From Rhizoclosmatium globosum (lineage: Eukaryota > Chytridiomycota > Chytridiomycetes > Chytridiales > Chytriomycetaceae), in contig MCGO01000005.1 in NCBI GenBank assembly GCA_002104985.1, forward strand, positions 832,210 through 896,209: a stretch of 64,000 nt of DNA. The letters are read 5' to 3'. Below the pieces are notes generated by a model, which was not told the origin of the DNA, did not search any database, and worked only from the letters and a program-made list of their open reading frames with translations. Numbering within the stretch: position 1 is the stretch's first letter; each line of letters begins with the position of its first letter. The position numbers and the translations under genes were made by a program. Positions 54,283 to 64,000 of this stretch are shown in pieces.

Positions 54283-57200
54283 ATGGGTAGTTGCCATTCA
54301 AAGCCTCAAGCGACAAGCACGGTCCATGCCAATGTGCCTGTTTTGAAAGTCGACATCCCCGTCCCAGAAAGTCTGTTAAAGCCTATGTCTGTGAGCGCGA
54401 AGCCAGCGTCTGTTGGATCAATCTTTGAAAACCGTGAGGCATTGCCGGCTGCGGGCATTGGCTTGGTGGGGACAACAGGTCATAGCGGACTTGGGCAAAC
54501 ATGTAACCCTCTTTTTACTGCCACTTTTCTTTTAACTCACCTTCACAGTGAGGGATCTGTTGGGTCCGACCCAACTCAAAGAACTCAAAGAAGCGTCTCG
54601 TACACTCTTCGATTCGATTGCTCGTCGCCACCCCGGTTTGGAGGAAGTGAGTAGTTTGCTCGAGCAATGGAACAACGCCGAGACCAAGTACAACACAATG
54701 AAGCCGAAATTGGACGAACTATGGACGAAATTGAAACAGCCTGATCCAGCGTCCGGAAACTGGGAGACAATCGCGACTGCTGTCACGGGTATAATGGATA
54801 CAATCGATCAAGTGGCCAACGTGAGTTGTATACGTCCAGTTTTGTGTACTCATCGCGTGTGGTCATTAGTCTAGCCTTGTCCTGAAATTGGTCTGGTTGG
54901 CTGTCACCACAGTGTACAAGGTAAAGGGAGGGAATAAATGTTTTCTTCGTTTCTGACCTTCGTTTTAGATGGCTAAAACAAGGCTGATTCCGAAGCCGCG
55001 TTCAAAGACTTGGTGGATGAATTTCAGAGTGGTATGAATCATATTCAATCTCTGGTTACGACGTCAACGTCTGGTCTTACCGACGAGGCTGTCTATTCAG
55101 TCAAGATAGCCTCAGAACGATACGTCTCTAGCCTCATCGAACTTGTGAACACCTGTTCGGAGTATGATAATTCTGGTTCTGGTATGTAATGAAATTGTGT
55201 GGTGCTGTTGGATTGCTAAAATGAATGCATTGAAAGGATTTGAAGCGTTTGGGGGCTGGAAAACTCGGTTTGAATCCATTCTTGCCGACTTGAAGGTCAA
55301 AGAGTACCAGCTTAGCAAAACGGAAGGAACCGCTACATTTGTTGTGTCCACTGCAACTCATGGTTTGGCTGTTGAAACACATGGTGCGGTAATGAACCAA
55401 AGGGAAGACTTAACTTCAGTGAAAGAGAACTTAAAATTAATTAAAGAGGAGCTCTCTACTAGAGCAGAAGACAAAACAAATGAGAAAATGTAAGGCGCAC
55501 AGAAGAGTTGATGCTGGTACTCACTTTTTTTTTGGTGATTAGGGAAACACTTAGAGAGTACCTAGCACCTGTTTCTCAGAGAATCAAATCAGATATTATA
55601 TATGGCCGAGATTGGTTTGTCTCGGACGTGAAGGTTTGGTGGGAGGAAAAGACAAACGACAATTGCCGAAAGTATTGGCTTTGTGAGTGTGTTTTCTTCT
55701 TTGTTCTTCTGTTCGTTGACTTTCGTTTGAAAGGCGTAGAAGCAGGTTTTGGAAAGTCCAAAATGGCTTGTAAAGTCTTCCAGGACTTTAAAGGGAATCC
55801 CGAATACAGGAAGAAGGGCCAATCCTTCTTCTTCTTTGCATTCGATCACAACGATGCAAGCTACAGAGACCCTGCAACATGTGTCAAGACACTTGCATAC
55901 GATGTCGCTGAGTACTACAAGGAGTCTGTACCGGAAATCACCAATGTCATCGTCGAGGAGTCAAAAAATTGGTTCAGCAAACGTGACAACACAAGCCAGC
56001 CATCAGTTGAAGACTTGTTTCGAGATTTGATTGCCAAGCCTTTGAGATGGAGGGAAAACGTGGAAGTCCTGTTGATAATTGATGCATTGGATGAAGCTTC
56101 AGGGGATGCATTAGTGTCAATTCTGAAAGAAGACCCTGTCCATCCAACGTTCGTCTCTTTGTATCAAGCAGACCTTCGCCCAAGCTGAACCTGAAGTTGG
56201 CAACGAAATTCATTAATAATGCGGAGAAAAATGAAAAGGACATGACTGAATTCGCAAGAAGCCAACTAAGTGATTATCAGTTTCTTGAAGACTATACTGA
56301 AGAAGAGAGGAGTAAGTACATGAATAATCTGGTGCAAAAGTCGGCAGGAAATTTTCTGGTCCTGGATCTGGCATTTCAGGTTCTCAAGTCTGATCCCGAA
56401 ACTACCGAAAGTGATGTGATATTCAAGATAAAGCTGGATCAATTGTTTGCCAGTAACCTTACAAGTGACGAACTCTTTGACATTATTTGGTCAAGATTGC
56501 AGGGCGATACGCGAGACTTGTCAAAGGCTCGTCAGTTGTTGGGTATTCTATTGACACTTGAACGACCAATGACATCTTTTGGTTTAGCCAACCTCATGCA
56601 AGCTGGGATTACTGTCTCTACTATAAACAAGTGGTTACAGCATTTTTCACCTTTGCTGAAGGAGGTATCAAGTGAAGAAGGTCGCATTGAACTTAGGCAT
56701 GAGACCGTTGCTTCTTTCTTTAAAGGGAAGGAAGGGTTGATGCAGAGTGAACTAGTGGTTAAAAAATGTGTTGAATTCTTGACGGCCCTCTTTGACACTC
56801 AAGGTCCACAAGCAGTGTACTCATTGGTCAACCAAGGAACGGAAGTCGTTGGTCAGTTGGATGACGTCTCATTGTACTTTTATCAGCATTGGTCATCGCA
56901 CTTGAATGGACCCAGTTTTTCTTTACTTCTTGAAGCTGATTATGGTCATTGGTGTCTGGCTGCTGCACTACTTATGCGCAATGAGACTCTGTTTGAAGAT
57001 CTTGTGGTGAATCATCACTGCTCTGTGGCCAAACTGGAATCGTTTCATTTCTTTGCTTCGCCACTTTTGTATGAAGCAGCAAAACGTGGTCTTGCCCGTG
57101 TTTGTGGGATCCTACTGTCATTTCCTGAATCTTCAAACGTCAATTGTACAGGGTACACTCCAATAAACAATCCAAAGGCCGGAGAAGTAATGCGAAGTCC

Positions 57201-59714
57201 TCTCCATGCAGCTGTAATTTCAAACTCTTTGGCAACAGTGCGCGTCTTACTGAAAGCAGGTGCTAACATTGAAGCACAAAATGGTTGGGGGCGCATCCCA
57301 CTGGAGTACAGTTCAGGAGCTGTAAGGCAATATTTGCTGGATTGGGTTAAAAAGGAAAGTGATGCTCAAGTACAAGAATCATTTGTGAGTACTTCAAACA
57401 TTCAATGTTTCTTGTTGTTAACCACTTGCAGACTCTGTTCCAAGAAATGCTATTCAAGAACAAATATGAATTCATTAATGTTCCAGAAGAGTATGAATAT
57501 TCTGAAACAGAAATGTTGGAGGTCAACAAGGAAGATGGGAACAATGGCTTCCACCACTTGGTTAAATACTGCAAGGATATCAAACCTTTCCTAAATGCAA
57601 TAGGAAATCAGACTGTGTCAAATCTTGTTAATGTTGAAAACACTGATGGGTCAACTGCACTTTTACTTGCTGCAGAGAACAGACGCACAGAGACTGTCAA
57701 GCTGTTGCTTTCCAACCACACAGAGGTTAATGCAAAAAACAATAATGGAGTCACACCATTGATGGCTGCTGCTCAGAATGGACACTCTGAGACTGTCCAG
57801 CTATTGCTTTCCAACCTCGCAGAGGTCAATGCCAAGGACAACAACGGAGCCACACCACTGATGTCTGCTGCTCAGAATGGACACACTGAGACTGTCCAGC
57901 TGTTGCTTTCCAACCTCGCAGAGGTCAATGCCAAGGACAACATTGGAACCACACCATTGATGGCTGCTGCTCAGAATGGACACTCTGAGACTGTCCAGCT
58001 GTTGCTTTCCAACCACGCAGAGGTCAATGCCAACGACATCAATAGAGCCACACCACTGAGGTTTGCTGCTCTGAATGGACACACTGAGACTGTCCAGCTA
58101 TTGCTTTCCAACCACGCAGAGGTCAATGCCATAAACATCCATGGAGTCACACCATTGATGGCTGCTGCTCAGAATGGACACACTGAGACTGTCCAGCTAT
58201 TGCTTTCCAACCACGCAGAGGTTAATGCCAACGACATCAATGGAGCCACACCACTGATGTTTGCTGCTCTGAATGGACACACAGAGGTTGTTCAGCTGTT
58301 ATTTTCCAATCGCGCGGAAGTCAATGCCAAGAGGAGTGATGGGTGGACACCACTGATGATTGTTGCCCGGAATGGACACACTGAGACTGTCCAGCTGTTG
58401 CTTTCCAATCGCGAAGAGGTCAATGCCAAGAAGAGTGATGGGTGGACACCACTGATGTTCGCTGCTCGGGGTGGACACACTAAGACTGTCCAGCTATTGC
58501 TTTCCAACCACGCAGAAATCAATACCAAGACGAGTGATGGGTGGACACCACTGATGTATGCTGCTCAGGGTGGACACACTGAGACTGTCCAGCTGTTGCT
58601 TTCCAACCAGGCTGAAGTCAATGCCAAGGGGAGTGATGGAGTCACACCACTGATGGTTGCTGCTCACAATGGACACACTGAGACTGCCAAGCTGTTGCTT
58701 TCTAAACGCGCAGAGGTTGATGCCAAGGGGAGTGATGGGTGGACACCACTGATGTATGCTGCTCGGAGTGGACACACTGAGACTGTCCAGCTGTTGCTTT
58801 CTAAACGCGCAGAGGTTGATTCCAAGGGGAGTGCTGGGTGGACACCACTGATGGTTGCTGCTCTGAATGGACACACTGAGACTGTTCAGCTATTGCTTTC
58901 CAACCAGGCAGAGGTCAATGCCATAAACATCCATGGAGTCACACCATTGATGGCTGTTGCTCAGAATGGACACACTGAGACTGTCCAGCTGTTGCTTTCC
59001 AACCTCGCTGAGGTCAATGCCAAGGACAACAATGGAGCCACACCACTGATGTTTGCTGCTCAGAATGGACACACTGAGATTTTCAAGCTGTTGCTTTCTA
59101 AACGCGCAGAGGTTGATGCCAAGGGGAGTGATGGGTGGACACCACTGATGTATGCTGCTCGGGATGGACACACTAAGATTGTCCAGCTGTTGCTTTCCAA
59201 CCAGGCAGAAGTCAATGCCATAAACATCCATGGAGTTACACCACTGATGCTTGCTGCTGAGAATGGACACACTGAGACTGTCCAGCTGTTGCTTTCTAAT
59301 GGTGCAGAAGTCAATGCCAAGAGTAAGTCTGGATGGAGTGCTTTACTTTATTCTGCTGCATATCGGCATAGGGACACTTTATTGCTACTCCTTGACGAAT
59401 TGAATGTAGATTTATTGCCACAAGAAGATCAAGCATGGGGGAGTTTCTCCTGTGACTTGTGCAAAGAACCCATTCAATTTAAAGCTCGTTATCAGGTGAG
59501 GTTTTGTTAATTTAGGGTTTGAATGTTGACTAACCATGCCTCGAATTGTTGACAGTGCCAAACTCATCTCAACTATGATCTTTGCTCGGACTGTTATGAG
59601 AGTCGTGAGAGCCATGGACCTGATTGTGTGAATAACTTCAAGCAGAAGGAACATCCATCTGTGTTTACTGAATTGGTGTTCAAGGAATGGTTGGAAACAA
59701 AGAAATCGCACTGA
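54283..59714 (+). CDS. NACHT-ankyrin-ZZ NLR-like protein with acylated N-terminus
   Basis: About nine exons, about 1,670 residues. The N-terminus MGSCHSK is a myristoylation plus palmitoylation signal like those of the G-alpha proteins. A helical region follows (54549-55683). The NACHT NTPase starts after an intron with 'VEAGFGKSKMACKVF' (P-loop) and has Walker B 'VEVLLIIDALDEAS' and sensor 'VSSRPSP'; a one-base slip near 56150 separates these last two. Winged-helix/helical parts lead to an ankyrin array: one early repeat near 57190-57300, then about eighteen 33-residue repeats (57640-59420). A ZZ-type zinc finger closes the protein ('CDLCKEPIQFKARYQ', 'DLCSDCYESRESHG', His pair) in the last two exons (to 59491, and 59556-59714). 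This is an effector-NTPase-sensor receptor anchored to membranes; ligand and output are unknown. Confidence 0.85.
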
Positions 59715-60039
59715 ATAAACCTAGACTATACAACTTTTTTATTCAGCTTCGTATTCCAGTACTGAATCCAAGTCATTATTGGAGAAAGTCAGAGTCTTAG
59801 TTGGAGTCAAGGCAGTTGTACGCAGAGATTTTTGAATGAGATCGACGACGGTAGTGAGTTGAATCGTGCAGGACTGGGGATTGTCATTATCAGGCTGTGG
59901 TTCCCATTGCATGAGCTATTTCCGGCACAAAGCACTGGCAATTCAAGTCAGGAGTGTGTCATGGCGGGCGGTACTAGTTCATCCGTCGTGTCACCCCTTC
60001 AAGCGCCTTGACGGTGGTGTTATGGTGGGTTGTGGTTTG

Positions 60040-60125
60040 GGTCAAACGAAAAGTCCAAGTCCACAAAGAACCGGAAACTTGTTTTTGGCACCCTTTCACT
60101 CAAATAACTTTTCTCTGTTTTTTGC
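60040..60125 (-). pseudogene. primase N-terminal fragment (third copy)
   Basis: The complement encodes 'SYLSERVPKTSFRFFVDLDF', nearly identical to the primase motif region of copy 2 (51490-51570). Sequence on both sides is unrelated or too short to align. It is a remnant of a third primase-helicase element. Confidence 0.8.
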
Positions 60126-60242
60126 ATTACCTTGATCATGGTAGGGTTTTTAATGGGAGACCCAGTTTGCCCTGGAGAGCAAAAAGTACCCTCGTTTACC
60201 CCAGTCTCGAGAAATAAGTCCGAAACCATTCCGAAAATAGTT

Positions 60243-60750
60243 TCAAGTTCATGTCGACTGGTTCATGTACTTCTCGAATTGGTCCAGAGATGAATGGACA
60301 CGGGTGGTACCGAAATACTTACATGACTATGGGTCCTTTGGTGCGGGTGTGTTGAGAATAGTGAACTATTCCATAACTGTGCAATCCGGGAAGTACATTG
60401 AGTTTGTGTACGACAAGTACACGGAGATATTTGCCAGAATTCCTGGTGACTCGCTAACGTTTGCTCTTTACATTGCTGCAGAACTCTCGTTGTGTAAGAG
60501 TAACGGGGTTTCGGCATCGTTTGATTTTTATGTTCGAAGAGTATGGAATAACGCCGAAAAGGAGAGTACTGTCAATGGACTAATGAATGTGTACTTAAAA
60601 AGTGTGAAGTATCGCGGGCTTGAACAGTACTGGGCTATATTAACGATAATGGACGCTGTAAAGAAGATTTTTGATAACGAGGAAAGTCAAGACGAACTTT
60701 ACCAGTCTTGGATGATTGGATGCGTAAAAATGGAGCAATCGATAATTTAT
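60243..60750 (+). pseudogene. F-box-family C-terminal fragment
   Basis: The frame 'YFSNWSRDEWTRVVPKYLHD', 'VQSGKYIEFVYDKYTE', 'SFDFYVRRVWNNAEKE' and 'LEQYWAILTIMDAVKKIF' aligns with residues about 130-280 of the gene at 53104-54041. The F-box-like N-terminus is missing and the C-terminus ('CEWA') is replaced after about 60710. It sits 120 bp from the primase fragment, preserving the neighbourhood seen at 51-54 kb. Confidence 0.8.
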
Positions 60751-60758
60751 TTTCAACT

Positions 60759-61073
60759 CTATGCACAAAGTACAGCAATCAAATTGTCAAAAACACCAGC
60801 CATGTTTTGCTTCAATTGGAGCACCTCCAGAGAACGTGTCAAGAATTTGGTGTTTTTCCTAAAATCGAATTCCTCCGCCATTTTCAAGAACTCAGGTTGG
60901 GTGTAAGTCGAAAGAGAGCGAATGTTTTCCTCAGCCAACACAGACCACTCAAGTCCTACCATATCAAACGCTTCTACAACTTGATCGTCACATGTATGGA
61001 ACCCGAACGCCAGAGACGGTAAGTCCAAACATTCCAGGTCCCAGAGAAACGATTCCATCACATTCTTCATCAC
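60759..61073 (-). CDS. hypothetical protein or gene fragment
   Basis: An open frame of 104 codons on the complement, 'MKNVMESFLWDLECLDL', 'HTCDDQVVEAFDMVGLEW', 'LEVLQLKQNMAGVFDNLIAVLCA'. The frame stays open about 50 bp upstream of the ATG ('IERFLWKNSAGNPGYYEV') to a stop. I recognise no family. The composition is protein-like, without low complexity. It is probably the 3' exon of a broken gene. Confidence 0.35.
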   Translation of the reverse strand: MMKNVMESFLWDLECLDLPSLAFGFHTCDDQVVEAFDMVGLEWSVLAEENIRSLSTYTQPEFLKMAEEFDFRKNTKFLTRSLEVLQLKQNMAGVFDNLIAVLCA

Positions 61074-61162
61074 TTCGTAATAGCCAGGGTTCCCTGCACT
61101 ATTTTTCCAAAGAAAGCGTTCTATACTGTTGGATTAGGGTGATTAGGATGAGTCACCTTCAT

Positions 61163-61256
61163 CCTGCAGGACCGTAACCCACAGGACGCTGACCTTGCAG
61201 GACCGTAACCCACAGGACGCTGACCTTGCAGGACCGTAACCCACAGGACGCTAACG
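61163..61256. repeat. 31-bp tandem repeat, three units
   Basis: Three units of TGCAGGACCGTAACCCACAG plus GACGCTGACCT, the last diverging after GACGCTAAC. Read on the complement, the unit (AGCGTCCTGTGGGTTACGG) resembles the units of the minisatellite at 61.9-62.7 kb, so the two arrays are related but inverted. Confidence 0.9.
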
Positions 61257-61262
61257 TTGTGT

Positions 61263-61346
61263 GCAGGGGCCGCTACCCTCTAGTGGGTTTGATCCCACCA
61301 CCTCGCGAGCGGAAGCAGTGTTACATACCAACTAAGCCAAAAATGT
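61263..61346 (-). other. tRNA-like sequence (possible SINE head)
   Basis: The complement has TGGCTTAGTTGG, a perfect pol III A box, and a T-arm-like GTGGGATCAAACCCAC with a five-pair stem. The anticodon arm and acceptor stem do not pair well. A pseudo-tRNA or tRNA-derived SINE is likely. Confidence 0.4.
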
Positions 61347-61525
61347 TTATTCTGAGAGATGGAAATCTACATCTGATGGCACATAGGCACAGGAGGTGAC
61401 ACTTTAACAGGATGATATTTCAGTCACACTCTATGTATGGTGGTTAATTCAGAGAGTAAATTCAGAGAATATCAGTATGTTTATTTAATATGCCATTGAA
61501 TATGCCCACTTTCAGCAACATTACT

Positions 61526-61831
61526 TCACTGTTGAACTGTATACTCAATTTTGGCTTTTGTACTTGAGTGCCTTCTCTTTGATCCACTTTGAGAAGCATC
61601 TTCAATTGTTCCCTGCAGAACTTGCATTTGCCTGAGTTGATCCAATGAGGCAGTGACTTGCTTCAATTTTTGCTCCAGCTCAGAGTTGCCATGATTCACT
61701 GTGCCTATTTCCTCATGAAGGTCATGAATCTGCTCTGATTGCTCCTTCACAATGGCCTCCAGATGCTTAATGAAACGCAGGGCAGCCTGATAGCCATCCA
61801 TCAATGTGTCTCTATCAATTTCAATGATCAT
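61526..61831 (-). CDS. small coiled-coil protein, unknown
   Basis: A 101-codon frame starting 'MIIEIDRDTLMDGYQAALRF'. Heptad-like hydrophobic spacing runs through 'IKHLEAIVKEQSEQIHDLHEEI' [residues about 21-42] and 'LEQKLKQVTASLDQLRQMQVL', so a long coiled coil is expected. The C-terminus is basic (KRRHSSTKAK). I do not recognise it. It lies between the 31-bp repeats plus tRNA-like sequence on one side and the large minisatellite on the other; its start codon is about 40 bp from the minisatellite. It could be part of the same transposable unit as the gene at 62.8-64 kb, which is on the same strand upstream. Confidence 0.5.
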   Translation of the reverse strand: MIIEIDRDTLMDGYQAALRFIKHLEAIVKEQSEQIHDLHEEIGTVNHGNSELEQKLKQVTASLDQLRQMQVLQGTIEDASQSGSKRRHSSTKAKIEYTVQQ

Positions 61832-61867
61832 TTTGGTGATTAAAAAAGTCTTTCCTCCCTCCTGTGT

Positions 61868-62655
61868 TACCGTCCTCCAACAGCGTCCTCCAGGTTACCG
61901 TCCTCCAACAGCGTCCTGTGTTACCGTCCTCCTACAGCGTCCTCCAACAGCGTCCTGTGTTACCGTCCTCCAACAGCGTCCTCCAACAGCGTCCTCCAAC
62001 AGCGTCCTCCAGGTTACCGTCCTCCAACAGCGTCCTGTGTTACCGTCCTCCTACAGCGTCCTCCAACAGCGTCCTCCAGGTTACCGTCCTCCAACAGCGT
62101 CCTCCAACAGCGTCCTCCAGGTTACCGTCCTCCAACAGCGTCCTCCAACAGCGTCCTCCAGGTTACCGTCCTCCAACAGCGTCCTGTGTTACCGTCCTCC
62201 TACAGCGTCCTCCAACAGCGTCCTGTGTTACCGTCCTCCAACAGCGTCCTCCAGGTTACCGTCCTCCAACAGCGTCCTGTGTTACCGTCCTCCTACAGCG
62301 TCCTCCAACAGCGTCCTCCAGGTTACCGTCCTCCAACAGCGTCCTCCAACAGCGTCCTCCAACAGCGTCCTCCAACAGCGTCCTCCAGGTTACCGTCCTC
62401 CAACAGCGTCCTGTGTTACCGTCCTCCTACAGCGTCCTCCAACAGCGTCCTCCAGGTTACCGTCCTCCAACAGCGTCCTCCAACAGCGTCCTCCAGGTTA
62501 CCGTCCTCCAACAGCGTCCTCCAACAGCGTCCTCCAACAGCGTCCTCCAGGTTACCGTCCTCCAACAGCGTCCTGTGTTACCGTCCTCCTACAGCGTCCT
62601 CCAACAGCGTCCTGTGTTACCGTCCTCCAACAGCGTCCTCCAGGTTACTGTCCTC
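61868..62655. repeat. minisatellite of 13- and 15-bp units, about 790 bp
   Basis: Built from GTCCTCCAACAGC, GTCCTCCTACAGC, GTCCTGTGTTACC (13 bp) and GTCCTCCAGGTTACC (15 bp), in blocks that suggest higher-order duplication. All three plus-strand frames stay open for long stretches simply because the units lack stops; I do not treat these as genes. Confidence 0.97.
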
Positions 62656-62790
62656 TGATTCTGATTGCAGTCTGCAAAAAAGTTCTGCAATATTGTTTTG
62701 AATTTTTCTGCAACATGAGGAAAGGTTATCAAAAGTGTATTCTATTTCTGAAACTAAAACACCGATACAAATTAAAGCAACACAAATAAA

Positions 62791-64000
62791 CTATACAACT
62801 ACATTCTGTTTTGCGGACGGAAGATAAATTAAACCATTAGTTTTGGCATTATATGGTATTCCTCTTCCATCAATATGATACATTCGCAGGAATTGCATTC
62901 TTCTTTCACCAGGCAAATTAAGATTAGAACATGCCCAAACTGCATGATTGGGATCAAGGTCACCACATGGCAACACCTCAAATCTTTTCCTTGCTTCAGC
63001 AACAAGCTTATTCTTCAATGTCTCCTTGGCTGAATTGGCCTCATTTCTGCTACCATAAATAATGATAGATTGAAAAGAACGTAGTTGTTCCAGGAGTAAT
63101 CCGAAGTACTTTGAATAACGTCCCAGTCTTGTTGATCTATTTGGTGGGGACTGAAAAAAGGAAGCCACTTCTTGTTCATCAAAATTGATAAATCTTGCCA
63201 ACTTGTCGTCATAACATTTTACCCGATTTCCAAATATTCCCTTTACCAGGTGATAGGGGTAAGCATTTTTGTTGTCAATAATCAGTCTCAGAGCATCAAC
63301 AGTCAGCATCTTCCGACTCTTTACTTGCTGCATATTTTCAGGAAACCGAATCATATTTTCAGGCAAATCTTCTATAAGACCATCAAAAAGCATGTCTATC
63401 ATTTGAGTAACTAGTTCATCAACAGTCCGAGCATTTGGTGTTACAAGAATGTCTGTGACCCTTGGCTGAGATTGTATTGTTCTGACAATATCCATAATAT
63501 GTGCCACCCTATCAGGGGCAAATGACTGATGCAACACAGATTCAGGATTATTCTTTCCTTTGCTTTTCTTTTTCTTGGAATACTTGACAAGAGCGGCCTT
63601 GTCAACAAACTTGGGAACCAAACTCTTTGGCAATGGATCTCTGAATTCATCATTCAGAGACTGTGGATTAGCCAAAATCTGAAGCAGGGGAAAGGCTTGA
63701 TATGGTACACTCCCGAAAGCATGGACTTGTTGAGTAAAGTAATGGAGAGTGAACAAGTCAAAGTTGGGTGTGTAATAACCTCTTGGCTTTGAAACCAAAC
63801 AAAGAAACTCTTTTTGGATGTAATTTGCTAATTCCATCCAGTATGGCTTTAGTCTAGAATGGCGGACTGCAAGGCATAAGCAACGTCAGCCAAACTCAAA
63901 AGTGCTTGCGATCGAATGTCAATGTACTGAATCAAGTCCTTTGTTCTTTCAACAATCAAAAGTGTAGATCTTGCAAGCCGATCAAACTGTTGGACCTTAT
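62791..64000 (-). CDS. unknown gene family member, 3' part
   Basis: A 348-codon frame (complement of 63837-62791) with no recognised domain: 'ANYIQKEFLCLVSKP', 'AHIMDIVRTIQSQP', 'VDELVTQMIDMLFDGL', 'LGRYSKYFGLLLEQLRSF', 'SIIIYGSRNEANSA', 'EVLPCGDLDPNHAVW', 'GIPYNAKTNGLIYL'. Beyond the apparent ATG a second open frame, 'FDRLARSTLLIVERTKDL' and 'SLADVAYALQSAIL', continues to the window edge, one base out of register. The gene therefore probably extends further, with a slip near 63850. A C-terminal fragment of a relative occurs at 35569-35754, so the family is dispersed. A basic Lys-rich patch lies near residue 100. Function unknown; association with repeats suggests a mobile-element protein. 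Confidence 0.6.

Noticed and set aside
61806..62789. Long overlapping frames (327, 264 and 171 codons) rich in Ser, Pro and Val
   Set aside because: All three frames are open because the minisatellite units lack stop codons; the repeat explains them fully.
1..64000. CRISPR array
   Set aside because: Tandem arrays here have 12-31 bp units without regular unique spacers, and the genome is eukaryotic.

Overview
This is eukaryotic nuclear DNA, most likely from a zoosporic (chytrid-like) fungus. The evidence is the intron style (dense 43-60 bp GT-AG introns, some with TACTAA-type branch sites), a fungal set of housekeeping genes, a G-alpha expansion, a Fanzor nuclease of the kind known from chytrids such as Spizellomyces, and LINE elements. 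The phylum is an inference; no rRNA or other marker was available to place it.

Left part (1-24 kb) is compact core genome: the end of a TLDc/OXR1-like gene; five tandem G-protein alpha genes (2.1-10.5 kb); a TTI2-like gene (minus); a ZNF277-like zinc-finger gene; TFIIB (minus); a type II membrane protein with two GT17 glycosyltransferase domains; a small ParB/sulfiredoxin-like protein; a secreted, probably GPI-anchored protein; an ALYREF-like RNA-binding protein; and a GRAM-domain membrane protein. Many of these carry isolated single-base deletions, often in homopolymers, that break otherwise well-conserved frames. Base-level consensus errors are the simplest explanation, though decay cannot be excluded.

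Middle (24-36 kb): an intact nine-exon Fanzor RNA-guided nuclease gene with all three RuvC acidic motifs; a mitochondrial bS6-type ribosomal protein gene whose first exon is only the start codon; a VPS53 gene cut off half way, joined to an HSP70-like fragment; and an intact 1,444-residue TIR-NACHT-WD40 NLR-like receptor.

Right part (35-64 kb) is accessory DNA. It holds a two-ORF LINE whose ends carry TTAGGG motifs and whose ORFs contain four copies of a small RNA element with covarying hairpins. A second, 5'-truncated LINE lies tail to tail with it. Next come two diverged copies of a replicon-like element, each with an archaeo-eukaryotic primase/D5-like SF3 helicase gene next to a dyad array of about 12-bp iterons around a shared core. 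Copy 1 is disrupted by a 495-bp solo LTR, and remnants of a third copy lie at 60 kb. F-box-like genes, a second NLR-like gene (acylated N-terminus, NACHT, ankyrin repeats, ZZ finger), minisatellites and an unrecognised gene family fill the rest.

The most interesting systems are the primase-helicase/iteron pair, the Fanzor locus, the two NLR-like receptors and the structured RNA repeats in the LINE.
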